Below are positions 40,796 through 50,165 of a stretch of DNA of 64,000 nt, one piece after another. The translations under genes and the position numbers were made by a program. The first letter of the stretch is position 1. Each line of letters begins with the position of its first letter. This DNA comes from Solimonas terrae (lineage in GTDB: Bacteria; Pseudomonadota; Gammaproteobacteria; Nevskiales; Nevskiaceae): NCBI RefSeq assembly GCF_011067135.1, contig NZ_JAAMOW010000002.1, positions 372,001-436,000 on the forward strand, in the 5' to 3' direction. Under the pieces are notes generated by a model. That model was not told the DNA's origin. It ran no database searches and saw nothing but the letters and a program-made list of their open reading frames with translations.

Positions 40796-41155
40796 ATGAC
40801 TTTCAAACCTGTCCTGATCGCGGTGGCGCTGGGCGGCGCCATCGCCGCTGCGAGTTTGCCGTCGCTGGCTGCCGATCCGCCGGCAGCGCCGCCACCGGCG
40901 ACAGACCAGACCCCGGCGCCGGCGCCGGTTTACGTGCGCCCACTCGATGAGCAGGGACACGGCGCCGCGCAAGCGGCCCCGGCGCCGGTGCAGAGTGGAC
41001 CGACGATCGATTCGGTGCTGTCGATGATGCGCAAGCTCGGCATGATCACCGCCTCCGCCGCGGTCATGCTGCTTGGTTCGGCACTGGCCGGCCTGTTGCT
41101 CGCGGCGCTGGTGCTGCTGATCAGGAAGCGTCGCGAGCAGCGCAGCGCCTCCTGA
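40796..41155 (+). CDS. Small Pro-rich envelope protein with C-terminal membrane helix
   Basis: A 119-residue protein. The signal-peptide-like start MTFKPVLIAVALGGAIAAAS is cleaved near LAAD. A Pro/Ala-rich segment (PPAAPPPATDQTPAPAP) follows, then a C-terminal membrane helix (ITASAAVMLLGSALAGLLLAALVLLI) with a basic end. No family was recognised. The mRNA may be leaderless. It converges with the PQQ dehydrogenase gene. Real coding is supported by the sharp export signal and the topology. Confidence 0.65.
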   Translation: MTFKPVLIAVALGGAIAAASLPSLAADPPAAPPPATDQTPAPAPVYVRPLDEQGHGAAQAAPAPVQSGPTIDSVLSMMRKLGMITASAAVMLLGSALAGLLLAALVLLIRKRREQRSAS

Positions 41156-41168
41156 GCGTCGCGGTTCA

Positions 41169-41196
41169 GCGGGAGCGCATCGGGGCGCGCTCCCGC
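41169..41196. terminator. Hairpin between convergent genes
   Basis: GCGGGAGCGC and GCGCTCCCGC pair around an eight-base loop between the small membrane protein (plus) and the PQQ dehydrogenase (minus). No T-run is visible. Confidence 0.45.
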
Positions 41197-41207
41197 AATG
41201 GCGGATC

Positions 41208-43370
41208 TCAGCCGAACAGCGCTTTCAGTTTCATCTTCAGCATCAACATCAGGAAGTGCCAGCCGGTCCTGATCTGATCCCAGGCCGAGGGCTTGTAGCG
41301 TGCGCGATCGCGAATGTAGTTCTGCAGCGCGAGGATGTCCTCGTCGGACAGTTCGCTGAACTGCGGCATGCCGCGCGCGAGCAGGCCGCCGTCGCGGACG
41401 ACGGCAGTGAATGCCGCGGTCGACAGCGGAATTTGCGAGGCGCGCAGGTCCGGCGCGTAGCCGCCGGCGACAGCGGCGACGCCGTGGCAGATCACGCATT
41501 GCTGGTAGACGTACTTGCCCTTTTCGGCGAGCGCGGGGTCGATCTTGAACTCCGGTGCCGCGAGCGGCGCGACCTGCGCCGGTGGTGGTGTCGGCGGCAG
41601 CCTGGCGTCACCATCGAGCACGAAGGTCAGCAGTCGACGCGGATGGTCGCGACCGACCCAGCCATGCTGCGCCGACAGCGAACCCAGCAGCATCTGCCCG
41701 CCGGCCCAGCCGGCCGGAATGCTGATGTACTGCTTGCCATCGACTTCATAGCTGATCGGCGAACCCATGGAGCCGACGCCCATGTCGAAGCTCCAGACCA
41801 CCTTGCCGGTTTTTGCGTCGTGCGCGACGAACTTGCCGTCGGCCTGTCCCTGGAACACGAGGCCGCCGGCGGTGGCCATCACGCCGCCGTTGTTGGCGCC
41901 GGGCGTCGGTTCCTCCCAGGCCTTCTTCTGCGTGACCGGATTCCAGGCCAGCATCGAACTCGAGCCGGCGTTCTTCGGCACGTCGTCGAAGAAGCCATCG
42001 AGGCCCATGACGTCGCCCTTGCTCATCTTCCAGGTGCTGGGGTCGCGACCGGCGTCGTTGTAGTAGCCGGCCATCTCGTGCGCGGGGATGTAGACCAGCC
42101 CGGTGTCGGGGCTGTAGCTCATCGGCGGCCAGTTGTGCAGGCCGGCCGAGCCCGGCCAGATCATCGCCTCGCCATCTTCATAGCGCGCGCCCTTGTTCTC
42201 GACCGGGCGGCCGGTCTTCATGTCGACGTACTTGGCCCAGGTGACCTTGCCGAGCTTCTCGGCCGAGATCAGCTTGCCGGTCGCGCGATCGATGACATAG
42301 AAAAAGCCGTTCTTCGGTGCGTGCAGGATCACGTCGCGCGGTTTGCCGTCGATCTCGATCGTCGCCAGCTCGATGTCCATCGTCGACGTGAAATCCCAGC
42401 TTTCATCGGGCGTGGTCTGGTAGTGCCACACGTATTCGCCCGTGTCGGCATCGAGCGCGACGACCGAGCACAGGAACAGGTTGTCGCCGCCGCCCGGCGA
42501 ACGCAGCTTGGCGTTCCAGGGGCCGCCGTTGCCGGTGCCGATGTAGACGCGGTTGTATTTCGGGTCATAGGTCATCGCGTTCCACGCGGTGCCGCCGCCG
42601 CCGTTCTCCCACCACTTGCCGTGCCAGGTCTTGGCGGCCATTTCCATGGCCTTGTTCTCGAAGCCGTCGGCCGGATTGCCGGGCACGATCCACCAGCGCC
42701 AGATTTGCTGGCCGGTTTCGGCGTCGTAGGTCGTGACATAGCCGCGCACGTGGCCGAAGTCCGCGCCGCCCTGGCCGATGATCACGCGCGCGCGGCCGTC
42801 CGTGCCTTGCCAGACGCGCGGCGCGCCGGTGATGTAGCGGTTGTCGTCCGGCTCGGTGGTCTGCGTTTCCCAGACCAGCTCGCCGGTGTGCGCATCGAGT
42901 GCGAACAGGCGGCCGTCCTGCACGCCGGCGTAGATCTTGCCGTTCCAGTACGTCAGGCCGCGAATGCCCCAGGCCATGCGCATCTTGCGCACGCCGACAT
43001 GCGGATCGTATTTCCACAGCAGCTTGCCGGTGCGCACATCGACGGCGTGGATCACCGAATAGCCGGCGGCGACGTAGACCACACCGTCGACCTCGACCGG
43101 CATCGTCGCCATGTTCCAGACATCGTCGAAGTCCAGCGACCACGCCAGCCCGAGCTTGCCGATGTTCTGCGTGTTGATCTGTGTCAGCGGGCTGAAATGC
43201 TGCTCGTCGAAAGTGCGGCCGTTGGCCGCCCAGTTGCTGCCGTCGGCGTCGTTCGACAGGGCGGCGTTGTCGATCTGCGACGCGGCCTGTGCGGTGCTGG
43301 CCAGCGCCAGCGATGCGGCAATGCCGAACAGAATCCCGCGCGCATGCGCGGCGATGCCAGCTGACTTCAT
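41208..43370 (-). CDS. PQQ-dependent alcohol dehydrogenase with fused cytochrome c
   Basis: This is a 720-residue periplasmic quinohemoprotein with a signal peptide ending STAQA. The eight-bladed propeller spans about 35-600 and has the tryptophan-docking motifs (LDAHTGELVWETQT, YDAETGQQIWRW, LDADTGEYVWHYQ). The Asp region of the active site is TTPDESWDF. A C-terminal cytochrome c domain carries C625-V-I-C-H629 and Met ligand MPQFS, followed by a basic tail. It should oxidise alcohols and pass electrons to the cytochrome chain. Accessory PQQ genes are not in this window. The neighbouring DUF1653 gene is divergent. Confidence 0.93.
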   Translation of the reverse strand: MKSAGIAAHARGILFGIAASLALASTAQAASQIDNAALSNDADGSNWAANGRTFDEQHFSPLTQINTQNIGKLGLAWSLDFDDVWNMATMPVEVDGVVYVAAGYSVIHAVDVRTGKLLWKYDPHVGVRKMRMAWGIRGLTYWNGKIYAGVQDGRLFALDAHTGELVWETQTTEPDDNRYITGAPRVWQGTDGRARVIIGQGGADFGHVRGYVTTYDAETGQQIWRWWIVPGNPADGFENKAMEMAAKTWHGKWWENGGGGTAWNAMTYDPKYNRVYIGTGNGGPWNAKLRSPGGGDNLFLCSVVALDADTGEYVWHYQTTPDESWDFTSTMDIELATIEIDGKPRDVILHAPKNGFFYVIDRATGKLISAEKLGKVTWAKYVDMKTGRPVENKGARYEDGEAMIWPGSAGLHNWPPMSYSPDTGLVYIPAHEMAGYYNDAGRDPSTWKMSKGDVMGLDGFFDDVPKNAGSSSMLAWNPVTQKKAWEEPTPGANNGGVMATAGGLVFQGQADGKFVAHDAKTGKVVWSFDMGVGSMGSPISYEVDGKQYISIPAGWAGGQMLLGSLSAQHGWVGRDHPRRLLTFVLDGDARLPPTPPPAQVAPLAAPEFKIDPALAEKGKYVYQQCVICHGVAAVAGGYAPDLRASQIPLSTAAFTAVVRDGGLLARGMPQFSELSDEDILALQNYIRDRARYKPSAWDQIRTGWHFLMLMLKMKLKALFG

Positions 43371-43557
43371 AAGCTTTTCTCCCGTGGATGACGGCCTGCG
43401 CGCGATGGCGTCCGACCGTTCTTGCGGCCTCGACTCTAGCGCGCCGCCGTCGCGCGGCGGTCACCCGTACAGACGAGTCATCGTCATCGCCATCGCCGGC
43501 GCGGCATGACACGCCGGAATTTGCGAAGCTGCGGTGAATTCACGGCCGCGATCCATC

Positions 43558-43803
43558 ATGCAAAGCCCCGATTTCCGACCCGGTGTCTATCGTCACTACA
43601 AGGGACAGCACTACCTTGCGCTGGGCCTGGCGCGGGCCGACGAGAACGACGAGATCGTCGTCGTCTACACGCGCCTGTATGTGCGCGAGGGCTTGCCGAT
43701 GAGCACGCGACGACTCGCGGTCTGGAACGAAGTCGTCAGCACGGGCGGCGGCGTGTCGGTGCCGCGCTTCGAGTACGTCGGCCACAGCACCCCGGCGCCC
43801 TGA
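43558..43803 (+). CDS. DUF1653 family small protein
   Basis: An 81-residue protein. It opens with FRPGVYRHYKGQHYLALGLARADENDEIVVVYTRLY, the pattern of DUF1653 proteins. Their HYKG and VVYTRLY signatures define a small beta fold of unknown role. The length is normal. The start at 43558 is chosen because the family begins close to the FRPG motif. Confidence 0.85.
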   Translation: MQSPDFRPGVYRHYKGQHYLALGLARADENDEIVVVYTRLYVREGLPMSTRRLAVWNEVVSTGGGVSVPRFEYVGHSTPAP

Positions 43804-43864
43804 GCCGGCATTCACGCAGCATCGATCCGGCGCGGCCGGCGCGCGGGCCGGCACGCTTCGCTTC

Positions 43865-44323
43865 TCAATCGGTCGCGTTGAGCTGGTCGCGCAGCGCCAG
43901 CAGATCGTCCTTCAATTCCAGCATCGCCGGCGTCGAGCGTGCGCAGGCCTGCATGATGTGCAAGGGCACGGTCTTCGCTTTCTCGCGAAGACGGCGGCCG
44001 GCAGCTGTCAGCGTGATGCGAACCTGGCGTTCGTCAACGGCGCTACGCCTGCGCGCCAGCAGGCCGGCGCTTTCCAGACGCTTGAGCAGCGGCGTCAGCG
44101 TGCCGGAGTCCAGATGCAGTTGTTGGCCGATGTCCTTGACCGGCAGGTCGTCGCCTTCCCACAGCACCAGCATCACGAGGTATTGCGGATAGGTCAGGCC
44201 CAGCTTGTCGAGCAGGGGCTTGTAGACACTGTTGAACGCCAGCGCCGTCGAATACACGGCAAAGCACAGCTGGTTCGACAGCTTCAGGGCGGCGTCTTCG
44301 AAGGTGTCGGTCGGTCGGGTCAT
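43865..44323 (-). CDS. ohrR: Organic hydroperoxide-sensing repressor OhrR (MarR family)
   Basis: A 152-residue MarR regulator. The reactive Cys is C20 in LSNQLCFAVYSTALAFNSVYKP, which is the OhrR-specific N-terminus with its two Tyr residues. The winged helix spans about 50-115 (LPVKDIGQQLHLDSGTLTPLLKRLESAGLLARRR). Oxidation of the Cys should release it from DNA. It is divergent from ohr, with two palindromes in between, so it most likely represses both genes. Confidence 0.95.
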   Translation of the reverse strand: MTRPTDTFEDAALKLSNQLCFAVYSTALAFNSVYKPLLDKLGLTYPQYLVMLVLWEGDDLPVKDIGQQLHLDSGTLTPLLKRLESAGLLARRRSAVDERQVRITLTAAGRRLREKAKTVPLHIMQACARSTPAMLELKDDLLALRDQLNATD

Positions 44324-44382
44324 GGCGGCAGTCCGGGAGCAGGGCGGAGCCGGCAGGCTCCTTGCGGAAGATTATATTGTGC

Positions 44383-44395
44383 GCAATTGAATTGC
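44383..44395. promoter_or_regulatory. OhrR-type operator, proximal site
   Basis: GCAATTGAATTGC is a perfect 6-bp inverted repeat with one central base. It is in the AT-rich space between ohrR and ohr and fits the AATTGNAATT-like core of OhrR boxes. Confidence 0.6.
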
Positions 44396-44434
44396 ATAAT
44401 TCTCGTGCGCCATATTCCCATAAATTATTTTGTA

Positions 44435-44450
44435 CACAATTTAATTTGAC
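44435..44450. promoter_or_regulatory. OhrR-type operator, second site
   Basis: CAATTTAATTTG (44437-44448) is a near-palindrome with the same AATT-n-AATT core, about 55 bp from the first. It lies closer to the ohr start and probably overlaps its promoter. Confidence 0.5.
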
Positions 44451-44531
44451 GTAAATTAACTCCTGTCGGGCGCGGCGATCCATCCAAAAATCGCCGGCCG
44501 CATCCAGAATCCACAAGCCAAGGAGTGCCCC

Positions 44532-44954
44532 ATGTCAGTCAATGTTCTCTATCGCACCAGCGCTACCGCCACCGGCGGCCGTGACGGCCGCAGCGTCGTC
44601 GAAGGCGGTGCCCTCGACGTCAAGCTCAGCACGCCGAAGGAACTCGGCGGCGGCGGCGATGGCAACAATCCGGAGCAGCTGTTCGCCGCGGGCTACTCGG
44701 CCTGCTTCATCGGCGCGATGAAAGCCGTCGCAGCGCAGGGCGGCCCGAAGGTGCCGGCCGACACGACGGTCAAGGCCACGGTCGGCATCGGCCCGCGCTC
44801 GGAAGGCGGCTTCGGTCTGGAGATCGCACTTGCGGTGTCGCTGCCGGGTCTGGCCCGTGCCGATGCCGAGGCGCTGGTCGCCAAGGCGCATCAGGTCTGC
44901 CCGTACTCGAATGCGACGCGCAACAACGTCGACGTGCAGCTCAGCGTGATCTGA
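44532..44954 (+). CDS. ohr: Organic hydroperoxide reductase Ohr
   Basis: The 140-residue thiol peroxidase has the two catalytic cysteines C58 ([11 protein letters not shown]) and C123 ([11 protein letters not shown]), plus the conserved Arg in [14 protein letters not shown]. It reduces organic hydroperoxides with lipoylated partners. A GGAGTG ribosome site precedes the ATG. It is divergent from ohrR with operator sites between, and a strong terminator follows. Confidence 0.97.
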   Translation: MSVNVLYRTSATATGGRDGRSVVEGGALDVKLSTPKELGGGGDGNNPEQLFAAGYSACFIGAMKAVAAQGGPKVPADTTVKATVGIGPRSEGGFGLEIALAVSLPGLARADAEALVAKAHQVCPYSNATRNNVDVQLSVI

Positions 44955-44966
44955 GCCGGTGCATGC

Positions 44967-45004
44967 AAAAGGGCCCGGCGCGACCTGTTCGCGTCGGGCC
45001 CTTT
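44967..45004. terminator. Bidirectional terminator between ohr and the peptidase gene
   Basis: AAAGGGCCCGGCGCGA pairs with TCGCGTCGGGCCCTTT around CCTGT, with a single mismatch. The stem is flanked by A-rich and T-rich ends, so it can serve both convergent genes. Confidence 0.8.
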
Positions 45005-45017
45005 CCGTGCTGACGAC

Positions 45018-46727
45018 TCAGTTCGGTGTCGTGGCGGAATCGAGGCCGAGCACGGCGGCGCCCTGCTCGAAGCGGATGTCGACCGGAATGTGCGCGGCAT
45101 CGAGCTTCTTCAGGTCCGCGGCGAGAGTCGGACCGACCTTGCCCATGCTGTCGGTCAGCGCCCGCGCGGCGGCGTAGTCGCCGTCGCCCTGGATCGTCAG
45201 CAGCTTTGCCGACAGCGCGTTCATGGCCTCGGTCATGCGCGTGAAATCGACGCGATAGCGGCCGCTGGCCGGATCGCGGGTGAATGCGCCCTCCTGTGCG
45301 AAGAAGTTGAAGCGCACCATGTTGGCCTTGGCGTGCGCGTCGGTGGCACCGAAGCGAACCGAGCGCAGGATGCCGGCGAGAAAGGTCACGTAGTTGTCCA
45401 TCAGCCTGGTCTTGTCCAGCTCGCCCTTGTCGGCGAGCTTGGCGACCATGTACAGACCGAGGATGTCGGCCTTGCCTTCCTCGAAGCTCGAATCCTGATC
45501 CTTGAGCGCCTGTCGCACCGTGCCCTTGCCGTCCAGCGTGTTCTTGATGCCGAGGCCATGCGCGACCTCGTGGAACATGGTGTTCTGGAAGAACGCGTCG
45601 AAACTCAGATGCGATTGCTGGTCTTCGGCGATCAGGGTTTTGGCGATCGGCAGCATGATGCTGTCGAACTTCGCCTTCATCACGTTCTCCAGCTGCAGGC
45701 GGCGGGTGCCGGCCTTCAGTTGCACCTGCTCGTCGTTCGGCAGGTTGATGGCAATGGTCTTGGCGCCGACATCGGCGTTGCCCGCGTAGTAAACCGCGAA
45801 GTAGGCGTTCAGGTCGGCATCCGAGCCCGGTGTCTCGGCCTTGTATTTCGCCGGCACCGGCAGCTCGCGCTGCAGCTCCGGCAGGTATTTGGCGAAGCGG
45901 GCGAGTCGTGCGCTCCAGGCCCGGTCCTTGATCAGCACGTAGCTTTCGTAGCTGGCCTTGTAGCCGAACACCTGATCTTCGTAGGTTTCGATGGGACCGA
46001 TGACGATGTCGATCGGATTGGTCTTCATCGCCATCCACGCGTAGTCGCTGGGCTGGTAGTCGTCGCTTTGCAGGGCGTCGGCGCGCATCCTCAGATACTT
46101 CATGAAGTCGCGGTTCTTCGACAGCGTCGCGGCCTCGCGCAGCAGCGTGGCGGCTTTCGCCAGATCGGCCTTGTACGCCTCGTGGTAGGGCACGGTGACG
46201 AGCCGACCCTGCGCATCGCGACGCAGGAGGGTATAGAGCCCGGTCTTGTCGGCGAGGTCGGCCTGCTCGAACTCGGCCTTGCTCATGTCGGCCGGATAGA
46301 ACTGCACGCCGGGTGGTCGCGGGCCGACGCTGGCGACGAAGGGTTCGTCCGCGTGCAGCCGGTCCCAGGGGCCGAAGTTCAATTCGGCAAACGCGCGCCG
46401 CCCGGGATCGGCGATGCGCTGCAGCAGCGCGTCCTTGTCGCCCCAGCTTTGCTGCCAGAACAGATCATTGGTGACATCGGCGGCCTGGATCAGCAGACCG
46501 AGCATCTTTTTCTGATTGGCATCAAGGCCGGACAGATCGGCGGTCAGCCGGACGCTGGCGTAGTCGGCGAGGCGCTCGCTGATCGGTACCGCCTCGGCCG
46601 GTGGCGTCGCCACAGGGTTGGCGGCTTCGGCGGCGACCGGTGCCGGTGCGTCCGGCGCGACCGCAGCGCAGGCGCTCAGACCCAGCAGCGGCACCCACAG
46701 CAGGGACAAGCTGAGCAGACGACGCAT
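45018..46727 (-). CDS. Zinc metallopeptidase lipoprotein, M49 (dipeptidyl-peptidase III)-like
   Basis: A 569-residue protein with lipobox LSAC at about 17-20. The zinc site is FHEVAHGLG plus downstream EEGKADILG, giving an HExxH pair and a Glu ligand. Classical dipeptidyl-peptidase III has the longer HExxxH, so this is a divergent relative. The family also contains the peptidase-like domain of plant NUDT3-type proteins. The bulk is helical, with an Ala-rich N-terminal linker. It probably cleaves peptides in the periplasm. Substrate is not known. Confidence 0.78.
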   Translation of the reverse strand: MRRLLSLSLLWVPLLGLSACAAVAPDAPAPVAAEAANPVATPPAEAVPISERLADYASVRLTADLSGLDANQKKMLGLLIQAADVTNDLFWQQSWGDKDALLQRIADPGRRAFAELNFGPWDRLHADEPFVASVGPRPPGVQFYPADMSKAEFEQADLADKTGLYTLLRRDAQGRLVTVPYHEAYKADLAKAATLLREAATLSKNRDFMKYLRMRADALQSDDYQPSDYAWMAMKTNPIDIVIGPIETYEDQVFGYKASYESYVLIKDRAWSARLARFAKYLPELQRELPVPAKYKAETPGSDADLNAYFAVYYAGNADVGAKTIAINLPNDEQVQLKAGTRRLQLENVMKAKFDSIMLPIAKTLIAEDQQSHLSFDAFFQNTMFHEVAHGLGIKNTLDGKGTVRQALKDQDSSFEEGKADILGLYMVAKLADKGELDKTRLMDNYVTFLAGILRSVRFGATDAHAKANMVRFNFFAQEGAFTRDPASGRYRVDFTRMTEAMNALSAKLLTIQGDGDYAAARALTDSMGKVGPTLAADLKKLDAAHIPVDIRFEQGAAVLGLDSATTPN

Positions 46728-46783
46728 GACAGGTGCTCCTCGGAAAACGTGGTGGCATGGTACGGCCTCCGCGGCCTGCTTTC

Positions 46784-47704
46784 TCAAGCCGACGGCTCGC
46801 GCGTTCCCCAGTACGCCGGATTGCCGAAGCGCTGCTTGAGGTGGTCGACGAACAAGCGCGTGCGCAGCGGCAGATGGCGGCGCTCGAGAAACAGCGCGTA
46901 GATGCCGTTCGGCGGCGCGGCGAAGGCCTGCAGCACGGCGCGCAGGCGGCCGGCGGCGAGGTCGTCGCTGACCTCCCACATCGAGCGCCACGCCAGACCG
47001 CGCCCGGCGAGCGCCCATTCGTGCAGGACGGCGCCGTCGTTGCAGTCGAAGCGGCCCTGTGGCCGGACGCTGCGCAGCTCGCCGTCGACGACGAAACTCC
47101 AGCCGCGCGCCTGGCCGCCGGTGTCGCCGAGGCTGAGGCCGTCGTGCTCGGCCAGCTCGTCCGGATGTTTCGGCGTGCCGCGGCGCTTCAGATAGGCCGG
47201 ACTGCCGACGACGACGCGACGGTTGTCGGCCAGATGCACACGCACCAGCCGCGAATCGGTCAGCTCGCCGACGCGGATCGCGCAGTCGATGCTTTCGTTG
47301 GCGAGATCGGCGATGCGATCGGACAGATCGAGCGAGACATCGACGTCCGGGTGCTGGGCGAGGAAGTCGGCGACGGCCGGCGCGACGTGCCGGCGGCCGA
47401 AGCCGGCCGGCGCCGTGATCCGCAGGTGGCCGCTGGCGCTCATGCTGCCGCGACGCACATTGGCCTCGGCGCTGGCAAGGTCCTCGACGATGCGCTGGCA
47501 GTCCTCGAGGAACGCCGTGCCTTCCTCGGTCAGGCTCAGGCTGCGCGTCGTGCGCGTCAGCAGGCGTACGCCGAGCCGGGCTTCGAGCGCATCGATGCGG
47601 CGGCCGATCATCGCCGGCGTCAGGTCCAGCGCGCGCGCCGCGGCGGAGAGGCTGCCGCGCTGGGCAACCTGCACGAATGTCTCGATTTCCCGGAGCGGAT
47701 TCAC
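46784..47704 (-). CDS. LysR-family transcriptional regulator
   Basis: A 306-residue regulator. The winged helix-turn-helix at the N-terminus reads FVQVAQRGSLSAAARALDLTPAMIGRRIDALEARLGVRLLTRTTRSLSLTEEG. The C-terminal effector domain is typical. The start is taken as GTG at 47704 (MNPLREIETFV when initiated), which gives the normal length; upstream ATGs extend into implausible sequence. It is divergent from malate synthase with 107 bp between the starts, so it may control aceB. Confidence 0.88.
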   Translation of the reverse strand: MNPLREIETFVQVAQRGSLSAAARALDLTPAMIGRRIDALEARLGVRLLTRTTRSLSLTEEGTAFLEDCQRIVEDLASAEANVRRGSMSASGHLRITAPAGFGRRHVAPAVADFLAQHPDVDVSLDLSDRIADLANESIDCAIRVGELTDSRLVRVHLADNRRVVVGSPAYLKRRGTPKHPDELAEHDGLSLGDTGGQARGWSFVVDGELRSVRPQGRFDCNDGAVLHEWALAGRGLAWRSMWEVSDDLAAGRLRAVLQAFAAPPNGIYALFLERRHLPLRTRLFVDHLKQRFGNPAYWGTREPSA

Positions 47705-47811
47705 TCTGTTGATACAAAAAGTAAAAGATGATTTGCAGTGTAGTTCATTCTTCTGCCGCGTTTCGAGGCCTATCATCGCGATTCGTTTCTTGGACCCGAC
47801 CGGAGCCCCCG

Positions 47812-49410
47812 ATGAGCCTCAAACTGCCCGAAGGCATGCAGATCAACGCGCCGCTGCAGCCGCGCTTCGACGAAATCCTCACGCCGGACGCACTGGCGCT
47901 GGTCGCCAGGCTGCACCGTGCGTTCGAGCCGCGCCGCCAGGAACTGCTGAAGGCCCGCGTCGAACGCCAGAAGCGCATCGACGCCGGCGAACTGCCGGAC
48001 TTCCTGCCGGAAACCAAAGCGATCCGCGAGGGCGACTGGAAGGTCGCGCCGCTGCCGAAGGCGCTGGAAAACCGTCGCGTCGAAATCACCGGCCCGGTCG
48101 AGCGCAAGATGATCATCAACGCCTACAACTCGGGCGCTGATTCCTACATGACGGACTTCGAGGATTCCAACAGCCCGAACTGGTCGAACCAGATCCAGGG
48201 CCAGGTGAACCTGTACGACGCGATCCGCCGCCAGATCAGCTTCACCAACGAGAAGGGCAAGGAGTACAAGCTCAACGACAAGATCGCGACCCTGCAGATC
48301 CGTCCGCGCGGCTGGCACCTCGACGAGAAGCATGTGCTGGTCGACGGCAAGCGCGTGTCCGGCGGCATCTTCGACTTCGCGCTGGTGTTCTTCCACAACG
48401 CCAAGGAGCAGATCGCGCGCGGCGCCGGCCCGTTCTACTACCTGCCGAAGATGGAGAGCCATCTGGAAGCGCGCCTGTGGAACGACATCTTCGTGATGGC
48501 GCAGGAGCACATCGGTCTGCCCAAGGGCACGATCAAGGCGACGGTGCTGGTCGAGACCATTCTCGCGACGTTCGAGATGGAAGAAATCCTTTACGAACTG
48601 CGCGATCACTCGGCGGGCCTGAACGCCGGGCGTTGGGACTACATCTTCTCGTGCATCAAGAAGTTCAAGCGCAACACGGACTTCTGCCTCGCCAACCGCG
48701 CGGCGATCACGATGGAAGTGCCGTTCATGCGCGCCTACGCGCTGGCGCTGGTCAAGGCCTGCCACAAGCGTGGCGCACCGGCGATGGGCGGCATGAGCGC
48801 GCTGATCCCGATCAAGAACGACGAAGCGGCCAACGAAAAGGCCATGGCCGGCATCCGCAACGACAAGGCGCGCGACGCGCGTGACGGCTTCGACGGCGGC
48901 TGGGTCGCGCATCCGGGCCTCGTGTCGCTGGCGCAGGAAGAGTTCCAGAAGGTGCTGGGCGACCGCCCGAACCAGTGGGACAAGCAGCGCGACGATACCT
49001 TCGGCCCGAAGGACTGGATGAACTTCCAGCCGGAACAGCCGATCACCGAAACCGGCGTGCGCAACAACATCAACGTCGGCATCCACTATCTGGGTTCGTG
49101 GCTGTCCGGCAACGGTTGCGTGCCGATCCACAACCTGATGGAAGACGCCGCCACCGCTGAGATCAGCCGCTCGCAGATCTGGCAGTGGGTCGTCAGCCCC
49201 AAGGGCAAGCTCGACGACGGCCGCAAGGTCGACGCGGCGATGGTGCGCGCGATCATTCCGGAGGAACTGGCGAAGGTGAAGGCCACCGTCACGGCCGGCG
49301 GCGAAGACACCGCCACCTACGACCAGGCCGCGAAGATCTTCGAGGAGATGTCGCTGTCCGACAACTTCCCCGAGTTCCTGACGCTGCCGCTGTACGAAGC
49401 AATGGCGTGA
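47812..49410 (+). CDS. aceB: Malate synthase A
   Basis: The 532-residue glyoxylate-shunt enzyme condenses glyoxylate with acetyl-CoA. Family motifs are SYMTDFEDSNSPNWSN, KATVLVETILATFEMEEILYEL with the catalytic Glu, RWDYIFSCIK and MEDAATAEISRSQIWQW. The length is the A-form length. The start at 47812 follows CCCCCG, with no strong ribosome site. The isocitrate lyase gene is not in this window. A terminator follows 21 bp after the stop. Confidence 0.96.
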   Translation: MSLKLPEGMQINAPLQPRFDEILTPDALALVARLHRAFEPRRQELLKARVERQKRIDAGELPDFLPETKAIREGDWKVAPLPKALENRRVEITGPVERKMIINAYNSGADSYMTDFEDSNSPNWSNQIQGQVNLYDAIRRQISFTNEKGKEYKLNDKIATLQIRPRGWHLDEKHVLVDGKRVSGGIFDFALVFFHNAKEQIARGAGPFYYLPKMESHLEARLWNDIFVMAQEHIGLPKGTIKATVLVETILATFEMEEILYELRDHSAGLNAGRWDYIFSCIKKFKRNTDFCLANRAAITMEVPFMRAYALALVKACHKRGAPAMGGMSALIPIKNDEAANEKAMAGIRNDKARDARDGFDGGWVAHPGLVSLAQEEFQKVLGDRPNQWDKQRDDTFGPKDWMNFQPEQPITETGVRNNINVGIHYLGSWLSGNGCVPIHNLMEDAATAEISRSQIWQWVVSPKGKLDDGRKVDAAMVRAIIPEELAKVKATVTAGGEDTATYDQAAKIFEEMSLSDNFPEFLTLPLYEAMA

Positions 49411-49430
49411 GAATCACCGCGATGTGAAGA

Positions 49431-49462
49431 AGCCGCGCGAGGCGACTCGCGCGGCTTTTTTG
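49431..49462 (+). terminator. Rho-independent terminator of malate synthase
   Basis: AGCCGCGCGAG pairs with CTCGCGCGGCT around GCGA, followed by TTTTTTG. The plus strand has the better T-run. Confidence 0.85.
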
Positions 49463-49550
49463 TTGGCGATGAGATCGCGGCGCCGCAGCGGTCGCGGGCC
49501 TGGCCCGCTTCCATAAGAAAGCGCCGACTGCGCGCGCGAGCCGTATCCGT

Positions 49551-50069
49551 TCAGACCGGCTGCAGCTGCTCGCGGAAGCGCCTGGCGTTCTGCACGTAGT
49601 GCAGGGCCTGCATTTTCAGCATCGCCGCGCTGCTTTCGTCCAGCGTGCGCACGACCTTGGCCGGTGAGCCGACGATCAGCGAATTGTCCGGGAATTCCTT
49701 GCCTTCGGTGATCAGCGCGTTGGCGCCGACGATGCAGTTGCGGCCGATCTTCGCGCGGTTGAGCACGACCGAACCGATGCCGATCAGCGTGTTGTCGCCG
49801 ATCTCGCAGCCGTGCAGCATCACCATGTGGCCGATCGTGCAGTCGGCGCCGATCGTCAGCTTGATGCCGGGGTCGGTGTGCAGCACCGAGCCTTCCTGGA
49901 TGTTGGTGTTGGCACCGATCGTGATGTCGTCGTTGTCGCCGCGCAGCACGCAGTTGAACCAGATGCCGACGCCGGGCGCGCAGCGCACCGAGCCGATGAC
50001 GGTGGCGTTGGGGGCGACCCAGTGCTCGCCGTCGAACTGCGGAACGCGGTCGCCGAGGCGGTAGATCAT
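49551..50069 (-). CDS. Gamma-class carbonic anhydrase-like hexapeptide protein
   Basis: A 172-residue left-handed beta helix. It has the family pattern [30 protein letters not shown] and the three zinc-ligand histidines in [16 protein letters not shown]. This YrdA/PaaY-type subgroup often has weak or unproven carbonic anhydrase activity. The start codon follows GGAGAG. It is divergent from the AraC-type regulator. Confidence 0.92.
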   Translation of the reverse strand: MIYRLGDRVPQFDGEHWVAPNATVIGSVRCAPGVGIWFNCVLRGDNDDITIGANTNIQEGSVLHTDPGIKLTIGADCTIGHMVMLHGCEIGDNTLIGIGSVVLNRAKIGRNCIVGANALITEGKEFPDNSLIVGSPAKVVRTLDESSAAMLKMQALHYVQNARRFREQLQPV

Positions 50070-50165
50070 GCGGAACTCTCCGGAAAGGGTGGCGCCATTG
50101 TCGTCAATGCGGCGTGGCGCGTCGCGCTTGCCGGCGATGCCGGGCCGGCGCTAGCCTCGCCGGCA

